NCBI RefSeq assembly: GCF_019345465.1
Contig: NZ_JAHKRC010000015.1
Span: 62,001-126,000 of the forward strand
From: Pseudomonas sp. NKUCC02_KPG
Lineage (GTDB): Bacteria > Pseudomonadota > Gammaproteobacteria > Pseudomonadales > Pseudomonadaceae
Reading direction: 5' to 3'
DNA: 64,000 nucleotides
In this document: positions 1 to 7,502 of the stretch, piece after piece
Numbering within the stretch: position 1 is the stretch's first letter
Layout: every line of letters starts with the position of its first letter
The notes under the pieces: model-generated
What the model was told of the DNA's origin: nothing
The model's input: only the letters and a program-made list of their open reading frames with translations
Databases searched by the model: none
Made by a program: the position numbers and the translations under genes

Positions 1-122
1 AACGCATCGTGCGCCTGGCCGCACCCTTTGCACCGTTCACGGGCGACCTGGCAGACATCGACCGGCTCGAAATCATCCGCACCTGGAAGTTCGCCCAAGG
101 CGATCGGCTTTCGAGCAACTGA
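1..122 (+). CDS. C-terminal fragment of a TonB-type energy transducer (partial)
   Basis: Only the last 39 codons are inside the window, reading from base 3 to a TGA at 120-122. The visible end has the alternating hydrophobic pattern and the 'RTWKF' ending seen at the C terminus of TonB domains (the beta strand that contacts the TonB box of outer-membrane receptors). In Pseudomonas a tonB-like gene lies directly upstream of yqgE-ruvX-pyrR, which supports the call. The fragment is too short to assign a specific TonB paralogue. Confidence 0.6.
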   Translation, partial: RIVRLAAPFAPFTGDLADIDRLEIIRTWKFAQGDRLSSN

Positions 123-129
123 GGTAAAA

Positions 130-226
130 CCTGTAGTCGCTGCCGAAGACTGCGATGGGGCGCACCGCGGCCCTGGCTTTTGAAGGTCCTGCGGACCTTA
201 TCGCAGCCTTCGGCAGCGACTACAGG
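130..226. repeat. REP-type inverted repeat pair (gtagtcgctgccg family)
   Basis: Two outward arms, cctgtagtcgctgccgaag at the left and its near-perfect complement ending ctacagg at the right, flank about 55 bases of unrelated sequence. It sits between the tonB end and yqgE and is the first of six copies of this family in the window. The paired arms could fold into one long hairpin. It is extragenic; the intervening sequence has no gene of its own. Confidence 0.85.
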
Positions 227-281
227 GCTTTTATCATCCTCAAACTTGTCAGTTCACGTTGCCAGCGCCACACTAAGACTC

Positions 282-854
282 ATGAAAAACCACGCACCGA
301 CTTACCTCAAGCATCAATTCCTGATCGCCATGCCGCACATGGCCGACCCGAATTTTGCCCACACCTTGACCTACATCGTCGAGCACACGGCCAGTGGGGC
401 CATGGGACTGGTGATCAATCGCCCGCTGGAACTGAGCCTGGCGGACATTCTTGAGCAGTTGCGCCCGGAAAAACTCTCCTCGGCCCTGTGCCAGCACGTT
501 CCGATCTATGGCGGTGGGCCAGTGATGACTGACCGTGGATTTGTCCTGCACCCCACGGGAATGAGCTTTGACGCCACCGTCGAGCTGGCTGACGGGCTGG
601 CCCTCAGCACCTCGGCCGATGTGCTGTTCAGCATTGCCGACGGGCACGGCCCGAACCGCAGCCTGATTTGCCTGGGCTATGCCGGGTGGGACGCTGGCCA
701 GCTGGAAGCCGAACTGGTCGACAATGCGTGGCTGACCTGCCCGTATTCCGCTGACGTCCTGTATGAAACCCCTAGCGAGCTGCGCCTCGACGCGGCCGCG
801 AAACACCTCGGAGTGAACCTCAATTTGTTAAGCACCCAAGCAGGCCATTCCTGA
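282..854 (+). CDS. yqgE: YqgE/AlgH family protein
   Basis: 190 residues, the normal size for the UPF0301 YqgE/AlgH family. Conserved stretches near the N terminus include 'HQFLIAMPHMADPNF', followed by 'GAMGLVINRPL' and 'YGGGPV'. The reading frame is open further upstream, but those codons lie inside the REP repeat, so the ATG at 282 is preferred. The stop codon overlaps the ATG of ruvX (TGATG), which implies translational coupling. The molecular function is not established; AlgH was first linked to alginate regulation in P. aeruginosa. Confidence 0.92.
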   Translation: MKNHAPTYLKHQFLIAMPHMADPNFAHTLTYIVEHTASGAMGLVINRPLELSLADILEQLRPEKLSSALCQHVPIYGGGPVMTDRGFVLHPTGMSFDATVELADGLALSTSADVLFSIADGHGPNRSLICLGYAGWDAGQLEAELVDNAWLTCPYSADVLYETPSELRLDAAAKHLGVNLNLLSTQAGHS

Positions 855-1294
855 TGGCCGGCCTTCGTTTACTGCTGGGCTTTGACTACGGCACCCGATC
901 CATCGGTGTCGCTGTCGGCCAGATGATTACCGGCCAAGCCCGCGAGCTATGCAACTTGAAAGCCGAAAATGGCATTCCCAGGTGGGAAGAAATTGAAAAG
1001 CTGATCAAGGAATGGCAGCCCGACGCAATGGTGGTCGGCATGCCGTTGAACATGGACGGTACCCCGAGCGACTTCTGCGCCCGTGCGCAAAAATTTGCCA
1101 ACCGTCTGAATGGCCGCTTCAATCTGCCCGTTTTCACCCACGATGAACGCCTGACCACCTTCGAGGCCAAGGGCGAACGCCGGGCCCAGGGCGGCCAGCG
1201 CGGCAGCTACCGCGACAACCCCGTCGATGCCATCGCCGCCAAGCTGGTGCTGCAAGGCTGGCTCGACGAAAACCCGGCTCAAACCCAAGACTGA
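854..1294 (+). CDS. ruvX: Holliday junction resolvase-like RuvX/YqgF
   Basis: 146 residues with the RNase H-like fold signature: 'GFDYGTRSIGVAVG' near the N terminus carries the first catalytic Asp (D11), 'THDERLTT' follows in the middle and 'DNPVDAIAAKLVLQ' near the end supplies the last acidic residue. The family is implicated in resolution of branched DNA and in processing of pre-16S rRNA 5' ends. It overlaps yqgE by one base, a pairing conserved across gammaproteobacteria. Confidence 0.93.
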   Translation: MAGLRLLLGFDYGTRSIGVAVGQMITGQARELCNLKAENGIPRWEEIEKLIKEWQPDAMVVGMPLNMDGTPSDFCARAQKFANRLNGRFNLPVFTHDERLTTFEAKGERRAQGGQRGSYRDNPVDAIAAKLVLQGWLDENPAQTQD

Positions 1295-1378
1295 CCCGGC
1301 GCTTGTATCACTTGACCCGCCCCGTTGTTTGCGCCCGCCGCTGCACGTTTTGCTGCGCGGGCCTTTAAAGGAGCCACC

Positions 1379-1894
1379 ATGATCCTGCCTGTTCCCGCTG
1401 AACTGATCTCCCAGATGGCCCTTGATCTCAAGGCCCACCTTGCCCGTCGCGGCATCACTGAACCGAATTTTATCGGTATCCGCACTGGCGGCATCTGGGT
1501 TGCCCAGGCGCTGCTGCGGGCGCTCAACAGCGATGCTCCGCTGGGTACGCTGGACGTATCGTTCTACCGCGATGACTTCAGCCAGAACGGCCTGCACCCG
1601 CAAGTGCGTCCCTCTGAGCTGCCGTTCGAAATCGAAGGCCAGCACCTGGTGCTGATCGACGACGTGCTGATGAGCGGTCGCACCATCCGCGCGGCACTTA
1701 ACGAACTGTTCGACTATGGACGTCCGGCCAGCGTGACGCTGGTCAGCCTGCTGGACCTGGACGCGGCCGAGCTGCCGATCCGGCCGGATGTGGTGGGGGC
1801 GACCTTGTGCCTCAAGCCGAGCGAGCGGGTGAAGTTGTCCGGCCCTGCGCCACTGACACTCGAACTTCAAGACCTAGCCCTTCCTGCCCATTAA
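1379..1894 (+). CDS. pyrR: bifunctional pyrimidine regulatory protein PyrR (uracil phosphoribosyltransferase family)
   Basis: 171 residues starting at the ATG at 1379, eight bases after an AAAGGAG ribosome-binding site. The PRPP-binding loop 'LVLIDDVLMSGRTIRAAL' spans residues 90-107. PyrR proteins sense UMP/PRPP and in Gram-positives bind pyr mRNA. In Pseudomonas the gene heads the pyrR-pyrB-pyrC' unit and is thought to be mainly regulatory. The 84-base gap before it contains a GC-rich inverted repeat (gcccgc ... gcgggc, 1333-1361) that could be a leader hairpin, but no classical attenuator T-run follows it. Confidence 0.93.
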   Translation: MILPVPAELISQMALDLKAHLARRGITEPNFIGIRTGGIWVAQALLRALNSDAPLGTLDVSFYRDDFSQNGLHPQVRPSELPFEIEGQHLVLIDDVLMSGRTIRAALNELFDYGRPASVTLVSLLDLDAAELPIRPDVVGATLCLKPSERVKLSGPAPLTLELQDLALPAH

Positions 1895-1911
1895 GAGATG
1901 AGACCATTGCG

Positions 1912-2916
1912 ATGACGCCTACAGACGCCAAGCGCCCGCTGCAGCTCAATGATCAGGGCCAGCTGCGCCACTTTCTGTCGCTCGACGGTTTGCGCCGCGA
2001 GCTGCTGACTGAAATCCTCGACACCGCTGACTCGTTCCTTGAAGTCGGTGCCCGAGCGGTGAAAAAAGTCCCGTTGCTGCGCGGCAAGACCGTATGCAAC
2101 GTGTTCTTCGAGAACTCCACTCGCACCCGTACCACCTTTGAAATGGCCGCCCAGCGCCTGTCTGCCGACGTGATCACGCTCAACGTGTCGACCTCGTCGG
2201 CGAGCAAGGGCGAGACCCTGCTCGACACCCTGCGCAACCTTGAAGCCATGGCCGCTGACATGTTCGTGGTACGCCACGGCGACTCCGGTGCCGCCCACTT
2301 CATTGCTGAGCACGTGTGCCCTCAGGTAGCGATCATCAATGGTGGCGACGGCCGTCACGCGCACCCGACCCAGGGCATGCTCGACATGCTGACCATTCGT
2401 CGGCACAAGGGCGGTTTTGAGAACCTGTCGGTGGCCATCGTCGGCGACATCCTGCACTCGCGGGTCGCGCGCTCGAACATGATCGCCCTCAAGACCCTCG
2501 GCTGCCCTGACATCCGCGTGATTGCACCCAAGACCTTGCTGCCGATCGGCATCGAGCAATATGGGGTGAAGGTCTACACCGACATGACCGAAGGCCTGAA
2601 AGACGTCGACGTGGTGATCATGTTGCGCCTGCAGCGCGAGCGCATGTCCGGCGGCCTGTTGCCGAGCGAAGGCGAGTTCTACCGCCTGTTCGGCCTGACC
2701 ACTGCACGCCTGGCCGGTGCCAAGCCCGATTGCATCGTGATGCACCCGGGCCCCATCAACCGCGGGGTCGAAATCGAGTCCGCCGTGGCCGACGGTCCGC
2801 ACTCGGTGATTCTCAACCAAGTGACCTACGGCATTGCCGTACGCATGGCCGTGTTGTCCATGACCATGAGCGGACAAACCGCCCAGCGCCAATTCGAACA
2901 GGAGAACGCCCAGTGA
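1912..2916 (+). CDS. pyrB: aspartate carbamoyltransferase catalytic subunit
   Basis: 334 residues. It catalyses carbamoyl phosphate plus aspartate to N-carbamoylaspartate, the committed step of UMP synthesis. The carbamoyl-phosphate loop 'FENSTRTRTTFE' is at about residues 66-77 and 'HPTQGMLDML' is in the middle. The protein is about 25 residues longer at its N terminus than E. coli PyrB; this extension is typical of Pseudomonas class A ATCases, which assemble as dodecamers with an inactive dihydroorotase. The ATG at 1912 is 17 bases after pyrR. Its stop codon overlaps the GTG of the next gene. Confidence 0.96.
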   Translation: MTPTDAKRPLQLNDQGQLRHFLSLDGLRRELLTEILDTADSFLEVGARAVKKVPLLRGKTVCNVFFENSTRTRTTFEMAAQRLSADVITLNVSTSSASKGETLLDTLRNLEAMAADMFVVRHGDSGAAHFIAEHVCPQVAIINGGDGRHAHPTQGMLDMLTIRRHKGGFENLSVAIVGDILHSRVARSNMIALKTLGCPDIRVIAPKTLLPIGIEQYGVKVYTDMTEGLKDVDVVIMLRLQRERMSGGLLPSEGEFYRLFGLTTARLAGAKPDCIVMHPGPINRGVEIESAVADGPHSVILNQVTYGIAVRMAVLSMTMSGQTAQRQFEQENAQ

Positions 2917-4184
2917 AGCTCAGCATTCTCGGCGCCCGTGTAATTGATCCGGGCACCCAGCTGGATCAAGTGACTGACCTGCATCTGGAAGCCGGCAAGA
3001 TCATTGCCATTGGCGCAGCGCCAGCCGGTTTCACCCCGACTCAAACCATTGAGGCCCAGGGCCTGGTAGCCGCCCCCGGCCTGGTTGACCTGAACGTCGC
3101 CCTGCGCGAACCGGGTTACAGCCGCAAAGGCACCATTGCCAGCGAAACCCGTGCTGCGGCAGCCGGTGGCGTCACCAGCCTGTGCTGCCCGCCGCACACC
3201 AAGCCGGTACTGGATACCTCGGCGGTGGCCGAGCTGATCCTGGACCGCGCCCGCGAAGCCGGAAACTGCAAAGTGTTCCCCATTGGCGCACTGAGCAAGG
3301 GCCTGGAGGGCGAGCAGCTTGCAGAGCTGATCGCTTTGCGCGACGCCGGCTGTGTGGCGTTTGGCAATGGCCTCAACAGCTTCACCAACACCCGCACCCT
3401 GTGCCGGGCACTGGAATACGCGGCCACGTTCGACCTGACGGTGATTTTCCACTCCCAGGACCGTGACCTGGCCGAAGGCGGTATTGCCCACGATGGCGCG
3501 ATGGCCGCGTTCCGTGGTTTGCCGGGCATCCCGGAAACCGCCGAGACCGTGGCGCTGGCCCGGGATCTGCTGCTGGTTGAGCAAAGCGGTGTGCGCGCCC
3601 ACTTCAGTCAACTGACCAGTGCACGGGGTGTGGCCCTGATCGCCCAGGCCCAGGCACGCGGCCTCAAGGTCACTGCCGATGTGGCGCTGTATCAGCTTAT
3701 TTTGACGGATGAGGCCCTGGAGGATTTCTCCAGCGTTTACCACGTGCAACCGCCGTTGCGTACCCGTGCCGACCGTGATGGTCTGCGCGAGGCGGTGAAG
3801 TCGGGTGTGGTGCAAGCCATCTCCAGCCATCACCAGCCCCACGAACGCGACGCCAAACTGGCACCGTTCGGGGCTACCGAACCGGGCATGAGCAGTGTTG
3901 AAGTATTGCTGCCGCTGGCGATGACCCTGGTAGAAGACGGCCTGCTGGACTTGCCGACACTGCTTTCTCGTCTCAGCGCAGGCCCGGCTCAGGCGCTGCG
4001 CCTACCGGCCGGCAAGCTGGCGGTAGGCTCGGCTGCAGACCTGGTGCTGTTTGACCCGGCGGCCTCGACCCTGGTCGGCGAAAAATGGCATTCCAAAGGC
4101 GATAACTGCCCGTTCCTCGGCCATTGCCTGCCGAGTGCCGTGCGTTACACGCTGGTGGATGGTCGGATCAGTTACGAAGGCTGA
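2913..4184 (+). CDS. pyrC': non-catalytic dihydroorotase-like subunit PyrC'
   Basis: 423 residues from a GTG start at 2913 that overlaps the pyrB stop by four bases. The overall match is to dihydroorotase, but the metal-binding HxH after the first beta strand is replaced: the motif reads D59-L-N61-V-A63-L-R65. In the 'DHAPH' motif the catalytic Asp is His306 (HHQPH). These losses fit the known Pseudomonas PyrC', which has no dihydroorotase activity but is needed to assemble active ATCase with PyrB. A catalytic PyrC must be encoded elsewhere. The overlap with pyrB supports equimolar production. Confidence 0.93.
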   Translation: MKLSILGARVIDPGTQLDQVTDLHLEAGKIIAIGAAPAGFTPTQTIEAQGLVAAPGLVDLNVALREPGYSRKGTIASETRAAAAGGVTSLCCPPHTKPVLDTSAVAELILDRAREAGNCKVFPIGALSKGLEGEQLAELIALRDAGCVAFGNGLNSFTNTRTLCRALEYAATFDLTVIFHSQDRDLAEGGIAHDGAMAAFRGLPGIPETAETVALARDLLLVEQSGVRAHFSQLTSARGVALIAQAQARGLKVTADVALYQLILTDEALEDFSSVYHVQPPLRTRADRDGLREAVKSGVVQAISSHHQPHERDAKLAPFGATEPGMSSVEVLLPLAMTLVEDGLLDLPTLLSRLSAGPAQALRLPAGKLAVGSAADLVLFDPAASTLVGEKWHSKGDNCPFLGHCLPSAVRYTLVDGRISYEG

Positions 4185-4200
4185 AGCCTGAAGTGCACCC

Positions 4201-4287
4201 TGTGGGAGCGGGCTTGCTCGCGATTGGATTAACTCGGTCTTTCAGAAGGACCGAGGTGCCTGAATCGCGAGCAAGCCTGCTCCCACA
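4201..4287. repeat. REPIN-like inverted repeat pair (tgtgggagcgggcttgctcg family)
   Basis: Left arm tgtgggagcgggcttgctcg and right arm cgagcaagcctgctcccaca face each other about 45 bases apart, between convergent pyrC' (+) and the TM2 gene (-). The arms pair almost perfectly, so the element could also act as a bidirectional terminator hairpin. First of several copies of this family here. Confidence 0.88.
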
Positions 4288-4306
4288 GGCTTTAATGTGC
4301 GACGGT

Positions 4307-4723
4307 TTAACGACGCTCTGCGTTCTTGATCGAGATCTGCTCGTTCAAGGTCCAGAAGTCATACAGGATACCGATCAGGAACAAACCACCGGTAAACAGG
4401 TAGATGATCCCGGTGATCCATTTGCCCATGTACATGCGGTGTACGCCGAACAACCCCAGAAACGTCAGCAGAATCCAGGCCACGCTGTAGTCTGTGTCAC
4501 CTGAGGTGAATCGCAAGTCAGCTTCACGGTCCATGCTCGGGATCAGGAACAAGTCGATCAACCAGCCAATTCCCAACAAGCCCAAGGTGAAAAACCAGAT
4601 CGTCCCGGTCACCGGCTTGCCGTAATAGAAGCGATGCGCCCCCAGAAAACCGAAAATCCACAGCAGGTAGCCCAGCACTTTGCTGTGAGTATCGCGTTGT
4701 ATATCGTCTCGATAGCCGCTCAT
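4307..4723 (-). CDS. TM2 domain-containing membrane protein
   Basis: 138 residues with two tandem TM2-like units. The first, about residues 17-65, has 'GAHRFYYGK' followed by a hydrophobic helix and 'WLIDLFLIP'. The second, about residues 82-128, has 'GVHRMYMGK' followed by a helix and 'ILYDFW'. Each unit has two membrane spans, giving about four in total. The function of bacterial TM2 proteins is unknown. It is a lone minus-strand gene ending against the REP pair. Confidence 0.85.
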   Translation of the reverse strand: MSGYRDDIQRDTHSKVLGYLLWIFGFLGAHRFYYGKPVTGTIWFFTLGLLGIGWLIDLFLIPSMDREADLRFTSGDTDYSVAWILLTFLGLFGVHRMYMGKWITGIIYLFTGGLFLIGILYDFWTLNEQISIKNAERR

Positions 4724-4935
4724 AAATGCCCTCGTTGCTGCTGATAGAAAAATATTGTGAAGTTTTTTGTGACTTTTTTACTGTCGTGCAAAAGGTAAAA
4801 GTGTCTTACAAGAAATGGCGCAAAGCCTTATAGGACCTGACCTGCGCCGTCACCATGTGACAATTTGCCACCACCTTTGCGGAATTTGACCCCATAGTCC
4901 AACTGACAAATGGCCTGAGAAAGGACAAAAAAGCT

Positions 4936-4959
4936 GTTATAAAGTTTCGCGTTTATAAC
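4936..4959. promoter_or_regulatory. perfect inverted repeat upstream of the C40 peptidase gene
   Basis: GTTATAAA (4936-4943) and TTTATAAC (4952-4959) form a perfect 8-base inverted repeat with an 8-base spacer, only 17 bases upstream of the peptidase ATG. The AT-rich arms also resemble -10 boxes. It could be an operator or simply overlapping promoter elements; no regulator can be named. Confidence 0.4.
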
Positions 4960-4975
4960 CATTGAGCCCTGCCGA

Positions 4976-5623
4976 ATGCGTCCTATATTCAAGACATGGC
5001 TAACCATTTGCCTATTATTGCCACTGGCCGCCCACGCCACCAATCGTGAGCAACATCTTCCTTCGGGCTTCACCGGCTACACCGCAAAGTCATCTGCGGG
5101 CGCCGCTTACGTTGCCTCTAACAGCAAGACCGTAGCACGTCCTGCAGCCAGTAAAGCCCACCGCAAAGCCCCAGGCAAAATTGCGACCGCTTCACTGGCA
5201 GCCGCCAACAAGCAAAGCAGCACGGTCCTGAGCCGCGCTGTAAACGTGTTGGGCACCCCTTATCGTTGGGGCGGCAGCAGCCCAAGCAAAGGGTTTGACT
5301 GCAGCGGCCTGGTCAAATATGCCTTCAATGACGTTGCAGCAGTCGACTTGCCTCGCACTTCAAGCGAAATGGCCAGTGGTCATGGTCAGAAGGTCGAACG
5401 CAAGGACCTGAAGCCTGGCGACCTGCTGTTTTTCAACATCAAGAGCCGCAAGGTCAACCACGTTGCCATCTACCTGGGCAACGACCGGTTCATCCACGCT
5501 CCGCGTCGCGGCAAGTCGGTCACTATCGACACGCTGAAAAAGCCTTACTGGCAGAGCCACTACGTGGTCGCCAAGCGCGTATTACCTAAAGAGAAAGCCC
5601 CGCTGCAGGTTGTACAACGCTAA
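4976..5623 (+). CDS. secreted NlpC/P60 (C40) family peptidoglycan endopeptidase
   Basis: 215 residues. Residues 1-21 form a signal peptide ending 'PLAAHA', followed by a low-complexity Ala/Lys/Ser-rich linker to about residue 85, then an NlpC/P60 domain. The catalytic triad is visible: Cys109 in 'GFDCSGLVKYAF', His162 in 'NHVAIYLG' and His174 in 'RFIHAPRRG'. These enzymes cut the gamma-D-Glu-meso-DAP bond in cell-wall peptides. The lone gene has a weak ribosome-binding site and ends against a REP pair. It is related to the Spr/YdhO group; I cannot say which. Confidence 0.92.
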   Translation: MRPIFKTWLTICLLLPLAAHATNREQHLPSGFTGYTAKSSAGAAYVASNSKTVARPAASKAHRKAPGKIATASLAAANKQSSTVLSRAVNVLGTPYRWGGSSPSKGFDCSGLVKYAFNDVAAVDLPRTSSEMASGHGQKVERKDLKPGDLLFFNIKSRKVNHVAIYLGNDRFIHAPRRGKSVTIDTLKKPYWQSHYVVAKRVLPKEKAPLQVVQR

Positions 5624-5626
5624 AGC

Positions 5627-5713
5627 TGTGGGAGCGGGCTTGCTCGCGATGGGAGCGATGTGGTTCACCCGCTGAACCGCGCCGCCTGGATCGCGAGCAA
5701 GCCCGCTCCCACA
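5627..5713. repeat. REPIN-like inverted repeat pair (tgtgggagcgggcttgctcg family)
   Basis: Left arm tgtgggagcgggcttgctcg from 5627 and its complement ending ctcccaca at 5713, between the C40 peptidase stop and the convergent pilT stop. It may serve as terminator for both genes. Confidence 0.88.
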
Positions 5714-5733
5714 GAAACAACACCCCCACCCGA

Positions 5734-6726
5734 TTATTGCGTCAATCCCTGCTCCCTCAGCCTGTTCAGGCCCATTTCAAGCGTCTGCATGCCCACCGCT
5801 GCGCCGGTCTGGATCGCTGAAACCATCTGCGCCACCTTGTTCTCCCGAATCAGATGTCGAATCGCAGGCGTAGCCAGCATGATTTCGTGAGCCGCCACAC
5901 GCCCCCCTCCTGCTTTTTTCACCAGTGTCTGGGAAACCACGGCCAGCAGTGACTCCGAGAGCATGGCGCGCACCATTGCCTTTTCGTCGCCGGGAAACAC
6001 ATCCACCATCCGGTCGATGGTCTTGGCCGCCGACGATGTGTGCAGCGTGGCAAACACCAGATGCCCGGTTTCTGCCGCTGTCAGCGCCAGCCTGATGGTG
6101 TCCAGGTCGCGCATCTCGCCCAGCATGATCACATCCGGGTCTTCGCGCATGGCCGAACGCAAGGCGGCTGCAAAGCTGTGGGTGTGGCGATGCACCTCGC
6201 GCTGGCTGATCAGGGACTGACGCGGCGGGTGGATAAACTCGATCGGGTCCTCAAGGGTGAGGATGTGCCGTTGGCGGGTGCGGTTGAGGTGATCAATCAT
6301 CGCCGCCAGGGTGGTGGTCTTGCCCGAGCCCGTCGCGCCCGTGACCAGGACCAGCCCGTGGGGTGCCTGGCAGAGCTGGCTGAATACGTCGCCCAGGCCC
6401 AGCGATTCAAGGCTGGGCACCGTCTCGGCAATGCGGCGAAACACGGCTCCGGGGCCGCGCTGCTGTTCGAAAACATTGACCCTGAAGCGACCCAGCCCCG
6501 GCAGGGCGTACGCAAAATCGGCTTCGAGTCGCGCCTCAAACCCTCGGCGCTGTGCTTCACTCATGACGCCCTGGACTAGCCTTCGCACTTGCCCTGCCTC
6601 CAGCACCGGCAAATCGCAACGCTGCATGTCACCGTCAATGCGCAGCATCGGCACCACACCCGCTGACAGGTGCAAGTCCGAAGCCCCGTGGTTGACGCTT
6701 AACGCCAACAGGTCGGCGATATCCAT
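5734..6726 (-). CDS. pilT: type IV pilus retraction ATPase PilT (short C terminus)
   Basis: 330 residues of the PilT secretion ATPase family, which powers pilus retraction. Walker A is GATGSGKT at residues 130-137. Further signatures are 'LTLEDPIEF' (Asp box), 'GEMRDLDTIRLALTAAETGH' (Walker B region) and 'AAHEIM' (AIRNLIRE-type region downstream). P. aeruginosa PilT is 344 residues; this copy ends about 14 residues earlier after 'LREQGLTQ'. The start at 6726 begins 'MDIADLL' like known PilT; upstream in-frame codons are not supported. It diverges from yggS. No pilU or other pil gene lies in the window. Confidence 0.92.
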   Translation of the reverse strand: MDIADLLALSVNHGASDLHLSAGVVPMLRIDGDMQRCDLPVLEAGQVRRLVQGVMSEAQRRGFEARLEADFAYALPGLGRFRVNVFEQQRGPGAVFRRIAETVPSLESLGLGDVFSQLCQAPHGLVLVTGATGSGKTTTLAAMIDHLNRTRQRHILTLEDPIEFIHPPRQSLISQREVHRHTHSFAAALRSAMREDPDVIMLGEMRDLDTIRLALTAAETGHLVFATLHTSSAAKTIDRMVDVFPGDEKAMVRAMLSESLLAVVSQTLVKKAGGGRVAAHEIMLATPAIRHLIRENKVAQMVSAIQTGAAVGMQTLEMGLNRLREQGLTQ

Positions 6727-6783
6727 CCCCCCTCCCAATTCCAGTAGAATGCCGCAGACTTTCACAACGGCGGGCTTAAACGA

Positions 6784-7470
6784 ATGTCCACGATAGCAGG
6801 CAACATTGCACAGGTTGAGGCTCGCATCCGTGCAGCAGCACTGGCTGTGCAACGTGATGTAACGAGCATTCACCTACTCGCTGTCAGCAAGACCAAACCT
6901 GCCGCCGCACTGCGTGAAGCCTATGCCGCAGGGGTTCGCGACTTTGGCGAAAACTACCTGCAGGAAGCCCGCGCCAAACAGGTCGAATTAGCCGACCTGC
7001 CCTTGTGTTGGCACTTCATCGGCCCCATTCAATCGAACAAGACGCGCGACATCGCCGAGCATTTTGCGTGGGTGCATTCCGTTGACCGGCTCAAGATTGC
7101 CCAGCGCTTGTCTGACCAGCGCCCGGCAGACTTGCCGCAGCTCAACATCTGCATTCAGGTCAATGTCAGTGGCGAGGCCAGTAAATCGGGCTGTAACCCG
7201 GCAGACTTGCCTGCGCTGGCGGCCGCAATCAGCGCGCTGCCCCGTTTGAAACTGCGCGGCTTGATGGCGATTCCGGAACCAACGCAAGACCGCGCCGAGC
7301 AGGACGCCGCATTTGCGGCGGTACGTACGCTGCAAGAGAGCCTGAACATGGGGCTCGACACGCTTTCGATGGGCATGAGCCACGACCTTGAGTCGGCTAT
7401 TGCCCAAGGTGCCACCTGGGTGCGCATTGGCACCGCATTATTTGGCGCCCGCGACTACGGCCAGGCCTGA
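6784..7470 (+). CDS. yggS: YggS family pyridoxal phosphate homeostasis protein
   Basis: 228 residues, alanine-racemase-like TIM-barrel protein that binds PLP but has no known catalytic activity; it buffers PLP and affects amino-acid pools. The PLP lysine is K36 in 'LLAVSKTKP'. Other family marks are 'FGENYLQEA', 'WHFIGPIQSNK' and 'LSMGMSHDLESAI'. It is divergent from pilT (57-base gap) and followed by proC, a conserved arrangement in Pseudomonas. Confidence 0.95.
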   Translation: MSTIAGNIAQVEARIRAAALAVQRDVTSIHLLAVSKTKPAAALREAYAAGVRDFGENYLQEARAKQVELADLPLCWHFIGPIQSNKTRDIAEHFAWVHSVDRLKIAQRLSDQRPADLPQLNICIQVNVSGEASKSGCNPADLPALAAAISALPRLKLRGLMAIPEPTQDRAEQDAAFAAVRTLQESLNMGLDTLSMGMSHDLESAIAQGATWVRIGTALFGARDYGQA

Positions 7471-7488
7471 AGGGGCCTTCTCTTTTTT
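7463..7488 (+). terminator. possible intrinsic terminator/attenuator between yggS and proC
   Basis: AGGCC (7463-7467) pairs with GGCCT (7474-7478) around a six-base loop and is followed by TCTCTTTTTTT. The hairpin overlaps the yggS stop codon. It could reduce read-through into proC. The stem is only five pairs, so efficiency is doubtful. Confidence 0.4.
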
Positions 7489-7502
7489 TATAAGGATCGG
7501 TT

